Shown: positions 9,381-18,391 of the stretch, piece by piece | Position numbering within the stretch: position 1 is the first letter of the stretch | Layout of the letters: each line of letters opens with the position of its first letter | Source: Vibrio rumoiensis | GTDB taxonomy: Bacteria > Pseudomonadota > Gammaproteobacteria > Enterobacterales > Vibrionaceae | Assembly: GCF_002218045.2 (NCBI RefSeq) | Contig: NZ_AP018685.1 | Coordinates: forward strand, 806,001-870,000 | DNA: 64,000 bases | Direction: 5' to 3' | Notes under the pieces: generated by a model | What the model saw: only the letters and a program-made list of their open reading frames with translations | The model's database searches: none | Told to the model about the DNA's origin: nothing | Translations under genes and position numbers: made by a program

Positions 9381-10070
9381 TTAATCCATCCCCCTTAAAT
9401 ACCCCAATCCTAATTGATTCATTTGAGTTTCAATCCAATCAATTCTTTGCCAAACATAAGGCGTTGGGCTTTGCACTTTAAATTTATATGGATTGGGAAG
9501 CACTGCGGCCAATCGAGCGGCTTGTGACATCGACAATTGACTGGCTGGAATTCCATAGAAATGCAAACTGGCTGCTTGTACGCCAAAAATGCCAGGACCA
9601 AACTCGACTATATTGAGATAAATTTCTAATATTCTCGCTTTTCCCCATTCTAACTCGACTAATAAGCTGAGATAAGCTTCAATCCCTTTTCTAAGTAAAT
9701 CTTTTCCTGACCATAAATATAAATTTTTAACGGTTTGTTGAGTCAGCGTGCTGGCACCGCGAAATCGTTCGCCTGAGATCATATCCGCCACTGCTTTCTG
9801 GGTGGAAACAAAATCGATGCCGTGATGAGTTGGAAAGCGTTGATCTTCAGAAGCAATAACCGCCAGTTGCATATAAGGCGAAATATTGTCTAACTTTATC
9901 CAGTCTGTAGAAGAATAGTGGTGGTATTGCTCAGGTGGAAACCATGCTCTTTGTAGTTTCCAACTCCACACCCAGGGATTCACGAATTTTAAGGGGAGAG
10001 TAATGACAATCGTAAAAACACAAAAAAATAATAATATCCGTATTAACCATTTTTTTAGCCACTGAATCAT
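9381..10070 (-). CDS. mtgA: monofunctional peptidoglycan glycosyltransferase
   Basis: MtgA polymerises lipid II into glycan strands at the inner membrane. The 229-residue protein has one N-terminal membrane anchor (about residues 10-28) and a GT51 domain. The catalytic glutamate motif is SEDQRFPTHHG, followed by RGASTLTQQTVKNL and ELEWGKARILEIYLNIVEFG, with no transpeptidase domain after it. This is the normal size and layout of MtgA (E. coli 242). It is convergent with radA. Confidence 0.96.
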   Translation of the reverse strand: MIQWLKKWLIRILLFFCVFTIVITLPLKFVNPWVWSWKLQRAWFPPEQYHHYSSTDWIKLDNISPYMQLAVIASEDQRFPTHHGIDFVSTQKAVADMISGERFRGASTLTQQTVKNLYLWSGKDLLRKGIEAYLSLLVELEWGKARILEIYLNIVEFGPGIFGVQAASLHFYGIPASQLSMSQAARLAAVLPNPYKFKVQSPTPYVWQRIDWIETQMNQLGLGYLRGMD

Positions 10071-10245
10071 AGGGTTCCTTTACTGAATCAACGTTTACGT
10101 GGTCAATAGAATAGAGCGAAGCCAATTAAATAGCGAGATCTTGAGAGAATGCTGACCAGTTAATGACGAACAAAGTGGCAAAAACTCGAGAGAAAAAAGA
10201 TTTTTTATCCAAATGCACGCAGGGGATATCAGTCTTGACAGATTG

Positions 10246-10254
10246 TGTTATACT
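10246..10254 (+). promoter_or_regulatory. extended -10 promoter of fusA2
   Basis: TGTTATACT is an extended -10 element (TGn-TATACT) ending 37 bases before the fusA2 ATG. No -35 is found at the usual distance; a TTGACA just upstream (10235-10240) is only 8 bases away and cannot serve. The leader is short, with an AGAGTAAG ribosome site. Confidence 0.5.
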
Positions 10255-10291
10255 CTGCGCGAACTTTATATCCTATTAATAGAGTAAGACA

Positions 10292-12382
10292 ATGACTGAC
10301 TTATCAAAATACAGAAACATTGGTATTTTTGCGCACGTTGATGCGGGTAAAACTACCACGACTGAGCGTATCCTTAAGCTGACTGGTACTATCCACAAAA
10401 CGGGTGAAGTACATGATGGCGAATCAACTACTGACTTCATGGAGCAGGAAGCTGAGCGCGGTATTACTATCCAATCGGCAGCGGTAAGTTGTTTCTGGAA
10501 AGACCACCGTTTCAACGTTATCGACACCCCGGGACACGTTGACTTTACAGTAGAAGTATATCGTTCTCTTAAAGTTCTTGACGGCGGTATCGGTGTATTC
10601 TGTGGTTCTGGTGGTGTTGAACCACAATCAGAAACTAACTGGCGTTACGCTAACGAATCTGAAGTTGCACGTATCATTTTCGTAAACAAACTGGACCGTA
10701 TGGGTGCAGATTTCTACCGTGTTACTGAACAAGTACGTAAAGTACTTGGCGCTACACCATTAATCATGACTCTGCCAATCGGTATTGAAGATGATTTTAA
10801 AGGTGTTGTAGACGTTCTTTCTCGTAAAGCGTACATCTGGGACGAAACTGGTCTTCCAGAAAACTACACTGTTGAAGATGTTCCAGCTGATATGGTTGAC
10901 GACGTTGAGCAATACCGTGAAGAGATGATCGAAACGGCTGTTGAACAAGACGACGAACTAATGATGGCTTACATGGAAGGTGAAGAGCCTTCAGTTGAAG
11001 ACATCAAGCGTTGTATCCGTAAAGGTACTCGTGACCTAGCGTTCTTCCCAACATACTGTGGTTCAGCGTTTAAAAACAAAGGTATGCAACTTGTACTTGA
11101 TGCGGTTGTTGATTACCTACCTTCTCCAACAGAAGTTGATCCTCAACCTCTTATGGATGAAGAAGGCAACGAAACTGGCGATCACGCTATCGTTTCTGCT
11201 GATGAAACATTCAAAGCACTTGCATTCAAAATCATGGATGACCGTTTCGGTGCACTAACTTTCGTTCGTATTTACTCTGGTAAATTGAACAAAGGTGACA
11301 CCATCATGAACTCGTTCACAGGTAAAACTGAGCGTGTTGGTCGTATGGTTGAGATGCAAGCTGATGAGCGTAAAGAGCTATCTTTCGCACAAGCGGGCGA
11401 CATCATCGCTATCGTTGGTATGAAAAACGTGCAAACTGGTCACACTCTATGTGATCCTAAGCACCCAGTAACTCTAGAACCAATGGTATTCCCAACTCCA
11501 GTAATCTCGATTGCTGTACAGCCTAAAGATAAAGGCGGTTCTGAGAAAATGGGTATCGCGATCGGTAAAATGGTTGCAGAAGATCCATCGTTCCAAGTTG
11601 AAACTGATGAAGATTCAGGTGAAACCATCCTTAAAGGTATGGGTGAGCTTCACTTAGATATCAAAGTAGACATCTTGAAGCGTACTTACGGTGTAGATCT
11701 AATCGTTGGTCAACCTCAAGTAGCTTACCGTGAAACTATCACTAAAGAAGTTGAAGATAGCTACACGCATAAGAAACAGTCTGGTGGTTCTGGTCAATTC
11801 GGTAAAATTGATTACCGTATTAAGCCTGGTGAGCAAAACTCTGGCTTTACGTTCAAATCAACGGTTGTTGGTGGTAACGTACCAAAAGAATTCTGGCCTG
11901 CAATCGAGAAAGGTTTTGCTAGCATGATGGAGCACGGTGTTCTAGCTGGCTTCCCAACGTTAGACGTTGAAGTTGAACTATTTGACGGTGGTTTCCACGC
12001 AGTCGATTCATCTGCAGTAGCATTTGAAATCGCAGCGAAAGGTGCATTCCGTCAAACTATGCCTAAAGCTGGTGCTCAACTTCTTGAGCCTATCATGGCT
12101 GTAGACGTGTTCACTCCAGAAGATCACGTTGGTGATGTTATCGGTGACCTTAACCGTCGTCGTGGCATGATCAAAGACCAAGAAGCTGGCGTGACTGGCG
12201 TTCGCATCAAGGCTGACGTACCGCTTTCAGAAATGTTCGGTTACATCGGTTCTCTACGTACAATGACTTCTGGTCGTGGTCAGTTCTCTATGGAGTTCGC
12301 GCACTACTCACCATGTCCTGCTAACGTAGCTGAGCAAGTTATTGCTGACGTTAAAGCACGTAAAGAAGCTGAGAAGAAGTAA
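10292..12382 (+). CDS. fusA2: elongation factor G, second-copy type (EF-G2)
   Basis: This is a 696-residue translational GTPase of the EF-G family. G1 is AHVDAGKTTTTE, switch II DTPGH, G4 VNKLD, and domains II-V are complete through the GRGQFSMEFAHY region. The gene lies next to mtgA and radA, not in the str operon with rpsL, rpsG and tuf, so it is the vibrio second copy rather than the canonical fusA. Codon use is strongly biased towards CGT, GGT, AAC and GAA, unlike the flanking genes, which points to high expression. It has its own promoter and terminator. Whether it acts in elongation, recycling or stress translation cannot be told from sequence. Confidence 0.9.
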   Translation: MTDLSKYRNIGIFAHVDAGKTTTTERILKLTGTIHKTGEVHDGESTTDFMEQEAERGITIQSAAVSCFWKDHRFNVIDTPGHVDFTVEVYRSLKVLDGGIGVFCGSGGVEPQSETNWRYANESEVARIIFVNKLDRMGADFYRVTEQVRKVLGATPLIMTLPIGIEDDFKGVVDVLSRKAYIWDETGLPENYTVEDVPADMVDDVEQYREEMIETAVEQDDELMMAYMEGEEPSVEDIKRCIRKGTRDLAFFPTYCGSAFKNKGMQLVLDAVVDYLPSPTEVDPQPLMDEEGNETGDHAIVSADETFKALAFKIMDDRFGALTFVRIYSGKLNKGDTIMNSFTGKTERVGRMVEMQADERKELSFAQAGDIIAIVGMKNVQTGHTLCDPKHPVTLEPMVFPTPVISIAVQPKDKGGSEKMGIAIGKMVAEDPSFQVETDEDSGETILKGMGELHLDIKVDILKRTYGVDLIVGQPQVAYRETITKEVEDSYTHKKQSGGSGQFGKIDYRIKPGEQNSGFTFKSTVVGGNVPKEFWPAIEKGFASMMEHGVLAGFPTLDVEVELFDGGFHAVDSSAVAFEIAAKGAFRQTMPKAGAQLLEPIMAVDVFTPEDHVGDVIGDLNRRRGMIKDQEAGVTGVRIKADVPLSEMFGYIGSLRTMTSGRGQFSMEFAHYSPCPANVAEQVIADVKARKEAEKK

Positions 12383-12411
12383 TTCTTTTTTAAGCTGATT
12401 ACAGCATAAAT

Positions 12412-12441
12412 AAAAACCCGCTAGTGATAGCGGGTTTTTTT
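12412..12441 (+). terminator. intrinsic terminator of fusA2
   Basis: AAAAACCCGCT pairs with AGCGGGTTTTT around a 6-base loop, followed by a run of T. It lies 29 bases after the stop codon. Confidence 0.92.
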
Positions 12442-12464
12442 ATGCCTGAATAAAGGAGGTTAGT

Positions 12465-12773
12465 TTCGAGTTCCTAGTTTTCAGGGAAAGAGGTTTCGGG
12501 ATGAGAGGCCGTTTTGCTCGGGAGCCGAAAAGCCGCGGAACAATCCGGAAAAACAGCGTCATTCTGAAAAGCGACTTCGAGATTCTGGAGGGACGAAAAC
12601 AATATCAATTTGAAAACGTCATCCTGAAAAGCGACGTAGGAGCGCAGTTCAGGATCTCCTAAAGCGGGGGCTGGATAAAAATCTAGAAATATCATTGACA
12701 TAATTTGCGAGCATTTTAAACTTTTTTCGCAACTCGCAACTCGCAACTCGCAACTCGCAACTCGCAACTGCCC
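12465..12773. repeat. repeat-rich gap with TCGCAAC heptamer array
   Basis: The 391-base gap between convergent fusA2 and the VF530 gene is mostly repeat. It starts with GAGTTCCTAGTT, holds two diverged direct copies of CGTCATtCTGAAAAGCGAC (about 12558 and 12618), each followed by AGGATCTCCT-like text, and ends in six perfect tandem copies of the 7-mer TCGCAAC (12727-12768). A minus-strand frame through it (12474-12767) gives only the artefactual repeat RVASCEL. No gene is supported. Confidence 0.75.
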
Positions 12774-12986
12774 TTATCGTTTTAAATCAATATACAACTG
12801 TTCAACTTTGGTTCTTGCCCATTCTGTTTTACGTAAAAACTTTAAGCTCGATTTGATGCTTGGATCGGATTGAAAACAACGGATATTGATCATTTCCCCT
12901 AAACGTTCCCAGCCATAGTGTTCGACTAATTCGGTTAAGAGTTTTTCAAGAGTGATGCCGTGTAAAGGGTTATTGCTTTGGGTCAT
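12774..12986 (-). CDS. VF530-family (DUF2132) small protein
   Basis: This 70-residue soluble protein matches the VF530 family, small helical proteins widespread in vibrios and relatives; the family is named after a Vibrio fischeri protein of known structure and has been suggested to bind nucleic acid. The diagnostic core is LHGITLEKLLTELVEHYGW followed by CFQSDPSIKSSLKFLRKT. It is single-domain, with no signal peptide or membrane segment. Its stop codon lies 5 bases from the TCGCAAC heptamer array, so the transcript runs into the repeat. The biological role is unknown. Confidence 0.85.
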   Translation of the reverse strand: MTQSNNPLHGITLEKLLTELVEHYGWERLGEMINIRCFQSDPSIKSSLKFLRKTEWARTKVEQLYIDLKR

Positions 12987-13068
12987 GGGGTACCTAATGA
13001 GCTAAAGAAGTACGGATATATGGATAAGCTGACTAGTATAGCGGAATATTCGTGGCGAAGATAAAATA

Positions 13069-13100
13069 AGGCTCAACACATGCGAAATCATGTTGAGCCT
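13069..13100 (-). terminator. terminator of codBA
   Basis: AGGCTCAACA pairs with TGTTGAGCCT (10 bp, loop about 12 bases). Read on the minus strand it is followed by a T-rich tail (TTATTTT), 28 bases beyond the codA stop. Confidence 0.8.
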
Positions 13101-13127
13101 GGTATAAATTAGATCAAAATGAACGGA

Positions 13128-14405
13128 TTAACGTTTGAAGGTTACTTGCTCTTTTTGCTCTAGTTGAATGTGAGTTTGGGCTAATTGCGTTTCGGCAATG
13201 ACTTTACCTTCGCGGATAGAATACTGCACAGGGACCTGTCGGCGTACTGCCTCAAAGCCTGATTCAGCGGGCAATATAATCATATTTGCTGGTTTACCAA
13301 CGTCTAAACCATAGCGCTCTTGGATGTTTAAAGTACGAGCAGAATGGTCGGTGATAAGACGCAGTGAGTCATTAATTTGCTCATAGCCCATGATTTGACA
13401 CACATGTAGCCCCATATGCAAAACTTGTAGCATATTGGCGGTACCTAGAGGATACCAAGGGTCAAACACATCATCATGGCCGAAGCAGACATTGATGTTG
13501 CTCGCGAGCATCTCTTTAACACGGGTAATGCCACGACGTTTAGGGTAATCATCAAAACGCCCTTGTAAGTGAATATTCACTAATGGGTTTGCGACAAAGT
13601 TAATGCCAGACATACGCAGCAGACGGAATAGGCGTGAGGTATAAGCGCCATTATAGGAATGCATTGCAGTAGTGTGGCTTGCCGTTACTTTACTGCCCAT
13701 GTCATATTTGTGTGCTAATGCGGCAACCGTTTCAACGAAGCGAGATTGCTCATCATCAATTTCATCACAATGCACATCAATTAAGCGATCGTATTTACGT
13801 GCTAACTCAAAGGCATAGTGTAGCGATTCAACGCCATATTCACGAGTAAACTCAAAATGAGGGATGGCACCAACCACATCAGCGCCAAGTTTTACCGCTT
13901 CTTCTAATAATGCTTTGCCGTTTGGATAGGACAAAATACCTTCTTGTGGGAAGGCGACAATTTGTACATCAATCCAAGGTTTCATTTCTTCTTTAACTTC
14001 TAGCATCGCTTTTAGGGCGACGAGAGTGGGATCGGATACGTCAACGTGGGTACGGACAAATTGCACCCCATTAGCGATCTGCCACTTTAACGTTTTTTTT
14101 GCACGCTGCTTAACATCGTCGATAGACAGCATATCTTTACGCTCAGCCCAGCGTTCGATACCTTCAAATAAAGTGCCGGATAGATTCCAGTTCGGTTCGC
14201 CTGCGGTTTGCGTGGTATCTAAGTGAATATGAGGCTCACAAAAAGGAGGTAAAACCATATTGCCTTGAGCATCAATGATTTCGGCATGTTCAGAGTTTGC
14301 TTCACCTGTTTCGCCAATACTGCGGATAATGCCATTATCGATGGTAATCGTTTGCAGTTGTTCAAAGCCACGTAAGCGGGCATTTTTTATCGTTAGGTTT
14401 GACAT
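13128..14405 (-). CDS. codA: cytosine deaminase
   Basis: CodA hydrolyses cytosine to uracil and ammonia, for pyrimidine salvage. It is an amidohydrolase-superfamily enzyme of 425 residues (E. coli 427). Metal and catalytic residues are in EPHIHLDTTQ (residues 58-67), VHCDEIDDEQSRF (about 216-228), ASHTTAMHSY and FGHDDVFDPWYP (about 314-325). It lies 9 bases downstream of codB in a codBA operon, the same order as in E. coli, and is followed by a terminator. The assignment is secure. Confidence 0.96.
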   Translation of the reverse strand: MSNLTIKNARLRGFEQLQTITIDNGIIRSIGETGEANSEHAEIIDAQGNMVLPPFCEPHIHLDTTQTAGEPNWNLSGTLFEGIERWAERKDMLSIDDVKQRAKKTLKWQIANGVQFVRTHVDVSDPTLVALKAMLEVKEEMKPWIDVQIVAFPQEGILSYPNGKALLEEAVKLGADVVGAIPHFEFTREYGVESLHYAFELARKYDRLIDVHCDEIDDEQSRFVETVAALAHKYDMGSKVTASHTTAMHSYNGAYTSRLFRLLRMSGINFVANPLVNIHLQGRFDDYPKRRGITRVKEMLASNINVCFGHDDVFDPWYPLGTANMLQVLHMGLHVCQIMGYEQINDSLRLITDHSARTLNIQERYGLDVGKPANMIILPAESGFEAVRRQVPVQYSIREGKVIAETQLAQTHIQLEQKEQVTFKR

Positions 14406-14414
14406 ATTAGACTC

Positions 14415-15674
14415 TTATTTATTTGGTTCAATAACGTGTGAAGGTGATTGAGTGGTGAATAATTTATCCATCATAGGGTTGAGCATTAAGTAGCTCATAG
14501 CGCCACCTAAAACGGCATTGAGCGGTACAATGCCTGGAATGAATTTACCCGCAGCAACCCCTATGATCACAGCAATGATAGCGGCCCAGTTTACCGTTTT
14601 AAATTCAGCTTGTTCGAAATTTAAGTAACGTTGACGATTTTTGAAAAAATCCGCGATGATTACGCCACCAATAGGAGGAATCGCTAAAGATAAGAAGGTT
14701 AACCAACCAACAAAGTTATTGTACAACCACAGCGCACATAAAGTCCCGATGATACCGTTCACCATTGAAATATATTTACTTGGCAGCCCGGTTATATTGG
14801 AAAAACCTAAACCTGAGGCATAAAGCGCATTGTCATTAGTGGTCCATATATTGAGCCCCAAAACAATAATCGCAGGAATCAGTAATCCTTGTGCCATCAT
14901 CACTTCTGAAATATCCGATTGGCCAGTTACCGAAGCGCCAGCAGCACCAAAGATAAACATTAAAGTATTGCCGATGAAGAAGGCGACCATAGTGATTAAA
15001 ACAGCATTTAACGGCTTTTTGCCAAAGCGCACGAAGTCTGCAGTCAAGGTACCCGCGCTGATAAATGAGCCAATCACCATCGCAAGTGCCACCGAAAAAT
15101 CAAGAGGTTGCTCTGGAACCTGATGTTGAATGACTTCAATACCTCCAGCACTATGGATAGCTTGATAAACGGAGTAGCTGCCCAGAATAGCAATTGCAGG
15201 GACGGCGATTGTCGATAGCACCATTAAAGCTGAGATACCAAAGTAGACCGTCACTGTCATTAATAGGCCAGAAATGATAATCAAGGTATTGGTGTCAATG
15301 CCAGTGGCTCTTTGTACAGGAATAGCAAACATGGCGACGCCAACCCCAAACCAGCCGACTTGAGTACCACCTAGTAAGAAAGAGGGTAACCAAGAGCCTT
15401 TTGAACCAAAAGAGAAACGAGCCAGTAAGTGGGTGGATAATCCGGTTGAAGAACCAATGTAGCCGAGGAGGGAAGTATAAATGCCGAGGAGTAAGTTGCC
15501 GATGAGAACGGCCATAAAGAAATCGTGGTAGGTCAGTCCTGTACCTAATGACCCTCCAGTCCACATACTTGCGGAGAAAAAGGTCAATCCAAGCATAACT
15601 AATGTCAGCGATAGGACGCCTTTTCTTTCCGATTTAGGTACGGGTCCCAGACCAAAATCATTATCCTGCGCCAT
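14415..15674 (-). CDS. codB: cytosine permease
   Basis: CodB imports cytosine by an NCS1-family mechanism. The 419-residue protein shows about 12 hydrophobic helices and the NCS1 pattern near the N terminus (FFSASMWTGGSLGTGLTY). It precedes codA in the operon, giving uptake and deamination together. The ATG is preceded by AAGGAG. A PurR-like operator lies 12-27 bases upstream of the start, matching the PurR control of codBA known in E. coli. Confidence 0.95.
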   Translation of the reverse strand: MAQDNDFGLGPVPKSERKGVLSLTLVMLGLTFFSASMWTGGSLGTGLTYHDFFMAVLIGNLLLGIYTSLLGYIGSSTGLSTHLLARFSFGSKGSWLPSFLLGGTQVGWFGVGVAMFAIPVQRATGIDTNTLIIISGLLMTVTVYFGISALMVLSTIAVPAIAILGSYSVYQAIHSAGGIEVIQHQVPEQPLDFSVALAMVIGSFISAGTLTADFVRFGKKPLNAVLITMVAFFIGNTLMFIFGAAGASVTGQSDISEVMMAQGLLIPAIIVLGLNIWTTNDNALYASGLGFSNITGLPSKYISMVNGIIGTLCALWLYNNFVGWLTFLSLAIPPIGGVIIADFFKNRQRYLNFEQAEFKTVNWAAIIAVIIGVAAGKFIPGIVPLNAVLGGAMSYLMLNPMMDKLFTTQSPSHVIEPNK

Positions 15675-15685
15675 TTTTACTCCTT

Positions 15686-15701
15686 AGTTAATCGTTTGCG
15701 T
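15686..15701 (-). promoter_or_regulatory. candidate PurR operator upstream of codBA
   Basis: On the minus strand the site reads ACGCAAACGATTAACT. Its left half matches the PurR consensus ACGCAAACG exactly, and it resembles the known E. coli codB operator. PurR represses with hypoxanthine or guanine as co-repressor. The position close to the start suits repression. Confidence 0.6.
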
Positions 15702-15773
15702 AGTAAAGATGGCGCGTTTTATATGTTATTTATGGCTGATTCGCAAGTAGTAATCCAATATAAAGTAAGGTTA

Positions 15774-17453
15774 TTACTCTTCCCAAACAATAAACTTATC
15801 TTTAGGCCAATTAGCCCCGACATCGTGGTATTTTTTTTCTAGCACATGACGTTTGATTTTTAGGGTAGGGGTCAGAATATTGTTTTCGATACTCCAAGGT
15901 TCTTTTACCATGAGAACCCCTTTGATCTTCGCGTGTGATTCTAGTCCATCGTTAATTTGATTGATGATCTTCACGGTCTTACGTTCATATCTAGCACGGT
16001 CGAAGTTCTTAAATGAATGGGGGATCACCAGCAAAATTGGCGCAGGTAAACCCAAGCCAATTAAGCACATCATCTCAACTCTTGAATGTTCAAAGATTTT
16101 TTTCTCAATCGGCACTGGAGATACAAATTTTCCTTTGGCGGTTTTGAAAGTATCTTTTTTACGGCCTTCAATTGATAAATAGCCTTCGTCATCAAGGCTG
16201 CCAATATCGCCAGTATGCAGCCAACCTTCATTATCGAATGACTCTTGTGTCGCTTCGTCATTTTTGTAATAGCCGGCAAATAACCCTTTACCGCGTACCA
16301 TGATCTCTTGGTCATCAGCAATACGGATATCAACACCCGGACCAACAGCACCTACTGTGCCAATTTTATCGGCGCGGAATGGATAGTTAATGGTGCTATA
16401 AGCGAAGGTTTCGGTCATTCCCCAAGCTTCGGTGATATTCATTCCAACGCTACGGTACCAATGCAGTAGTGATGGTGAAATCGGGGCTGAACCGCAACCT
16501 AATACACGAGCATGTTCTAATCCTAAGCCGGCGATGATCTTTTTCCTGACTATGTTATTTAGAATTGGAATAGCTAATAAAAGGCTGAGTTTACGCTGTG
16601 GCATTTTCTCTAAGATACGTTGTTGGAATACCGTCCATAATCGAGGCACTGAAATAAATAACGTTGGTTTATGTGCTTTGACGTCATCAATAAAGGTATC
16701 GAGGTTTTCCGCAAAACTAGTTGGTACTCCTCCTAATACAGAGGAGCCAAACACGTAGACGCGTTCAGTAATATGGGCGAGGGGTAAATAAGAGAACAAG
16801 CGGTCATTTTCTTGTAAACCAATATGCTCGACAATTTTTGAAGCGCACCACGCAAAGCCACCATAAGTCAGCATGGCGCCTTTCGGTAGGCCAGATGTAC
16901 CTGATGTATAAACTAAAGACATTAGTGTATCGTCGTGGTGCTGAGGGCGCTCTGTACTTGGTTGATGGCTATCGACTAACGGGTTGAAATCATATTGGCA
17001 TTTTGGCGCACTATCATAGGGAAGCGCTATTGAAGTGAGATGTGAGTGCTTTTCGAGCACTTCGAGAGTTGCTGTTGCATCATCTAATTTACCCACAATG
17101 ATGGCTTTAGCTTCGCTGTGAGTTAAGCAATGCTCAATGGTGTCACTGCCTGCAGTTGGGAAAATAGGCACGCTGACATAGTCGCCTAGCATCAAGGCTA
17201 AATCACAGATAAACCATTCGGCACAATTCTTTGATAATAACGCGACTTTATCCCTTGGGTTGAGCCCTAACCCTCTTAATGCGGTGACTAAACTCAGTGC
17301 CTGATCAGCGACCTCAAAGAAAGTGAATTCTTTTATTTCACGATGGATAGGTTGAGTGAGATAAACATCATTGGGACGCTCTTCTGCCCATTTTAAAATC
17401 ATTTCATGAGGAAATGGCGTAGTAGATGTTGGTTGTTGATTGAGTTCAGTCAT
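15774..17453 (-). CDS. FadD-like long-chain acyl-CoA synthetase (AMP-forming)
   Basis: This adenylate-forming enzyme of 559 residues probably activates fatty acids to acyl-CoA. The AMP-binding signature SLVYTSGTSGLPKGAML (residues ~178-194), the ITEAWGMTET motif and the GWLHTGDIG motif are in order. The C-terminal lysine region is shorter than in E. coli FadD; overall it looks more like the long-chain ligases of the FAA/bubblegum group than canonical FadD. I chose the ATG at 17453 after AAGGCGGA; an upstream in-frame TTG at 17474 is unlikely. A FadR-like operator 66 bases upstream supports a fatty-acid role. Chain-length preference cannot be read. Confidence 0.85.
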   Translation of the reverse strand: MTELNQQPTSTTPFPHEMILKWAEERPNDVYLTQPIHREIKEFTFFEVADQALSLVTALRGLGLNPRDKVALLSKNCAEWFICDLALMLGDYVSVPIFPTAGSDTIEHCLTHSEAKAIIVGKLDDATATLEVLEKHSHLTSIALPYDSAPKCQYDFNPLVDSHQPSTERPQHHDDTLMSLVYTSGTSGLPKGAMLTYGGFAWCASKIVEHIGLQENDRLFSYLPLAHITERVYVFGSSVLGGVPTSFAENLDTFIDDVKAHKPTLFISVPRLWTVFQQRILEKMPQRKLSLLLAIPILNNIVRKKIIAGLGLEHARVLGCGSAPISPSLLHWYRSVGMNITEAWGMTETFAYSTINYPFRADKIGTVGAVGPGVDIRIADDQEIMVRGKGLFAGYYKNDEATQESFDNEGWLHTGDIGSLDDEGYLSIEGRKKDTFKTAKGKFVSPVPIEKKIFEHSRVEMMCLIGLGLPAPILLVIPHSFKNFDRARYERKTVKIINQINDGLESHAKIKGVLMVKEPWSIENNILTPTLKIKRHVLEKKYHDVGANWPKDKFIVWEE

Positions 17454-17518
17454 AATTTCCGCCTTATATAACAAGTCATTAACACTTTTAGGCTATTACC
17501 AATCAAACCACAATAAGA

Positions 17519-17535
17519 CAAAGGTCCAACCAGTT
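17519..17535 (-). promoter_or_regulatory. candidate FadR operator
   Basis: On the minus strand the site reads AACTGGTTGGACCTTTG, which agrees with the FadR consensus AACTGGTCnGACnTGTT at 12 of 15 defined positions. FadR responds to long-chain acyl-CoA, so the downstream acyl-CoA synthetase is a sensible target. Confidence 0.6.
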
Positions 17536-17555
17536 AAATGTTGTGAACTCAAACA

Positions 17556-18335
17556 TCAATTAGATTGTAAGTATTTTTGTCGATAACTCGATGGGGTGAT
17601 ACCAATTTTCTTTTTAAAGTGACGGGTAAAGTAAGCTTCATCTTTAAAGCCACATTGGAAAGCAATGCTAGAAATTTTTTCTTCTGGTTGCGTCAATAGC
17701 AAGTGTTTTGCCATTTCTGTGCGTTTTAAAGAGATGTAATTGCGGAAGGACATGCCTACGATACTGTGGAATTGGCGTGAAAAATAATAGGTGGAGCAAT
17801 GACACATGTCCGCTAAGGTTTCAATTTTGATAGGTTCATGCAAATGGATTTGAATATGATCTAAACAAGCCATGAACTTACCTTGAGAGCCGCAAATGGA
17901 TTCTTGCAGTTGATCTGGCGAGGTGTTCATATTTTGTTCATTCAAATATGAATGATATTCGTGATAAAAGTGGGTTTGGATTTGCTCAATTAAAATGTTG
18001 ATCGGTTTTGATTCAATATCAAGACAAAATAAAACATTCGGTGAATCTTGAATGTAACTCACGATTTCATTGTGGTGAATGACAATGAGCTTTTTGTTTA
18101 AGTTTTGGCAGATAATTAATGCGCAATCAATTTGGTAGTGTTTTTTTGAATTTAAATAATAAATGGCGGTTTGTATTTGACTTTCCGTTAACATTGAAAC
18201 GTTGTTCGGTTTTTTTATAAGTTCGAAGTGAGTTAGAAAGCTTTTCTTTATTTCATGAGGAAGTTCCGAAAACTCAGCACCTAGCCAAGGTATGTTGAGT
18301 TTTCTGAGGGATCCTTGCTCACTGTCGATCATCAT
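17556..18335 (-). CDS. AraC-family transcriptional regulator
   Basis: The 259-residue protein ends in a typical AraC/XylS double helix-turn-helix: first helix pair around IETLADMCHCSTYYFSRQF, second around ISSIAFQCGFKDEAYFTRHF, then the closing KKKIGITPSSYRQ. The N-terminal 150 residues are an unassigned ligand or partner domain without recognisable sugar-binding cupin motifs. It is transcribed away from the Tad pilus locus, with 246 bases between the starts that contain two perfect inverted repeats. By position it is a good candidate regulator of the pilus, but control of the neighbouring acyl-CoA ligase is not excluded. Confidence 0.85.
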   Translation of the reverse strand: MMIDSEQGSLRKLNIPWLGAEFSELPHEIKKSFLTHFELIKKPNNVSMLTESQIQTAIYYLNSKKHYQIDCALIICQNLNKKLIVIHHNEIVSYIQDSPNVLFCLDIESKPINILIEQIQTHFYHEYHSYLNEQNMNTSPDQLQESICGSQGKFMACLDHIQIHLHEPIKIETLADMCHCSTYYFSRQFHSIVGMSFRNYISLKRTEMAKHLLLTQPEEKISSIAFQCGFKDEAYFTRHFKKKIGITPSSYRQKYLQSN

Positions 18336-18391
18336 ATTTTACCTATAGAAAGTCCATTTTCTAATCAATATTAATGTCAGTATAGTGTGAT

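Noticed and set aside
10235..10240. TTGACA as -35 box of fusA2
   Set aside because: Only 8 bases separate it from TATACT; the spacing cannot form a promoter, so the extended -10 is used instead.
12474..12767. Minus-strand ORF of 97 residues beginning with RVASCEL repeats
   Set aside because: The repeat is simply three 7-bp units read as 21 bases; the rest is dispersed-repeat sequence. No ribosome site or protein-like composition.
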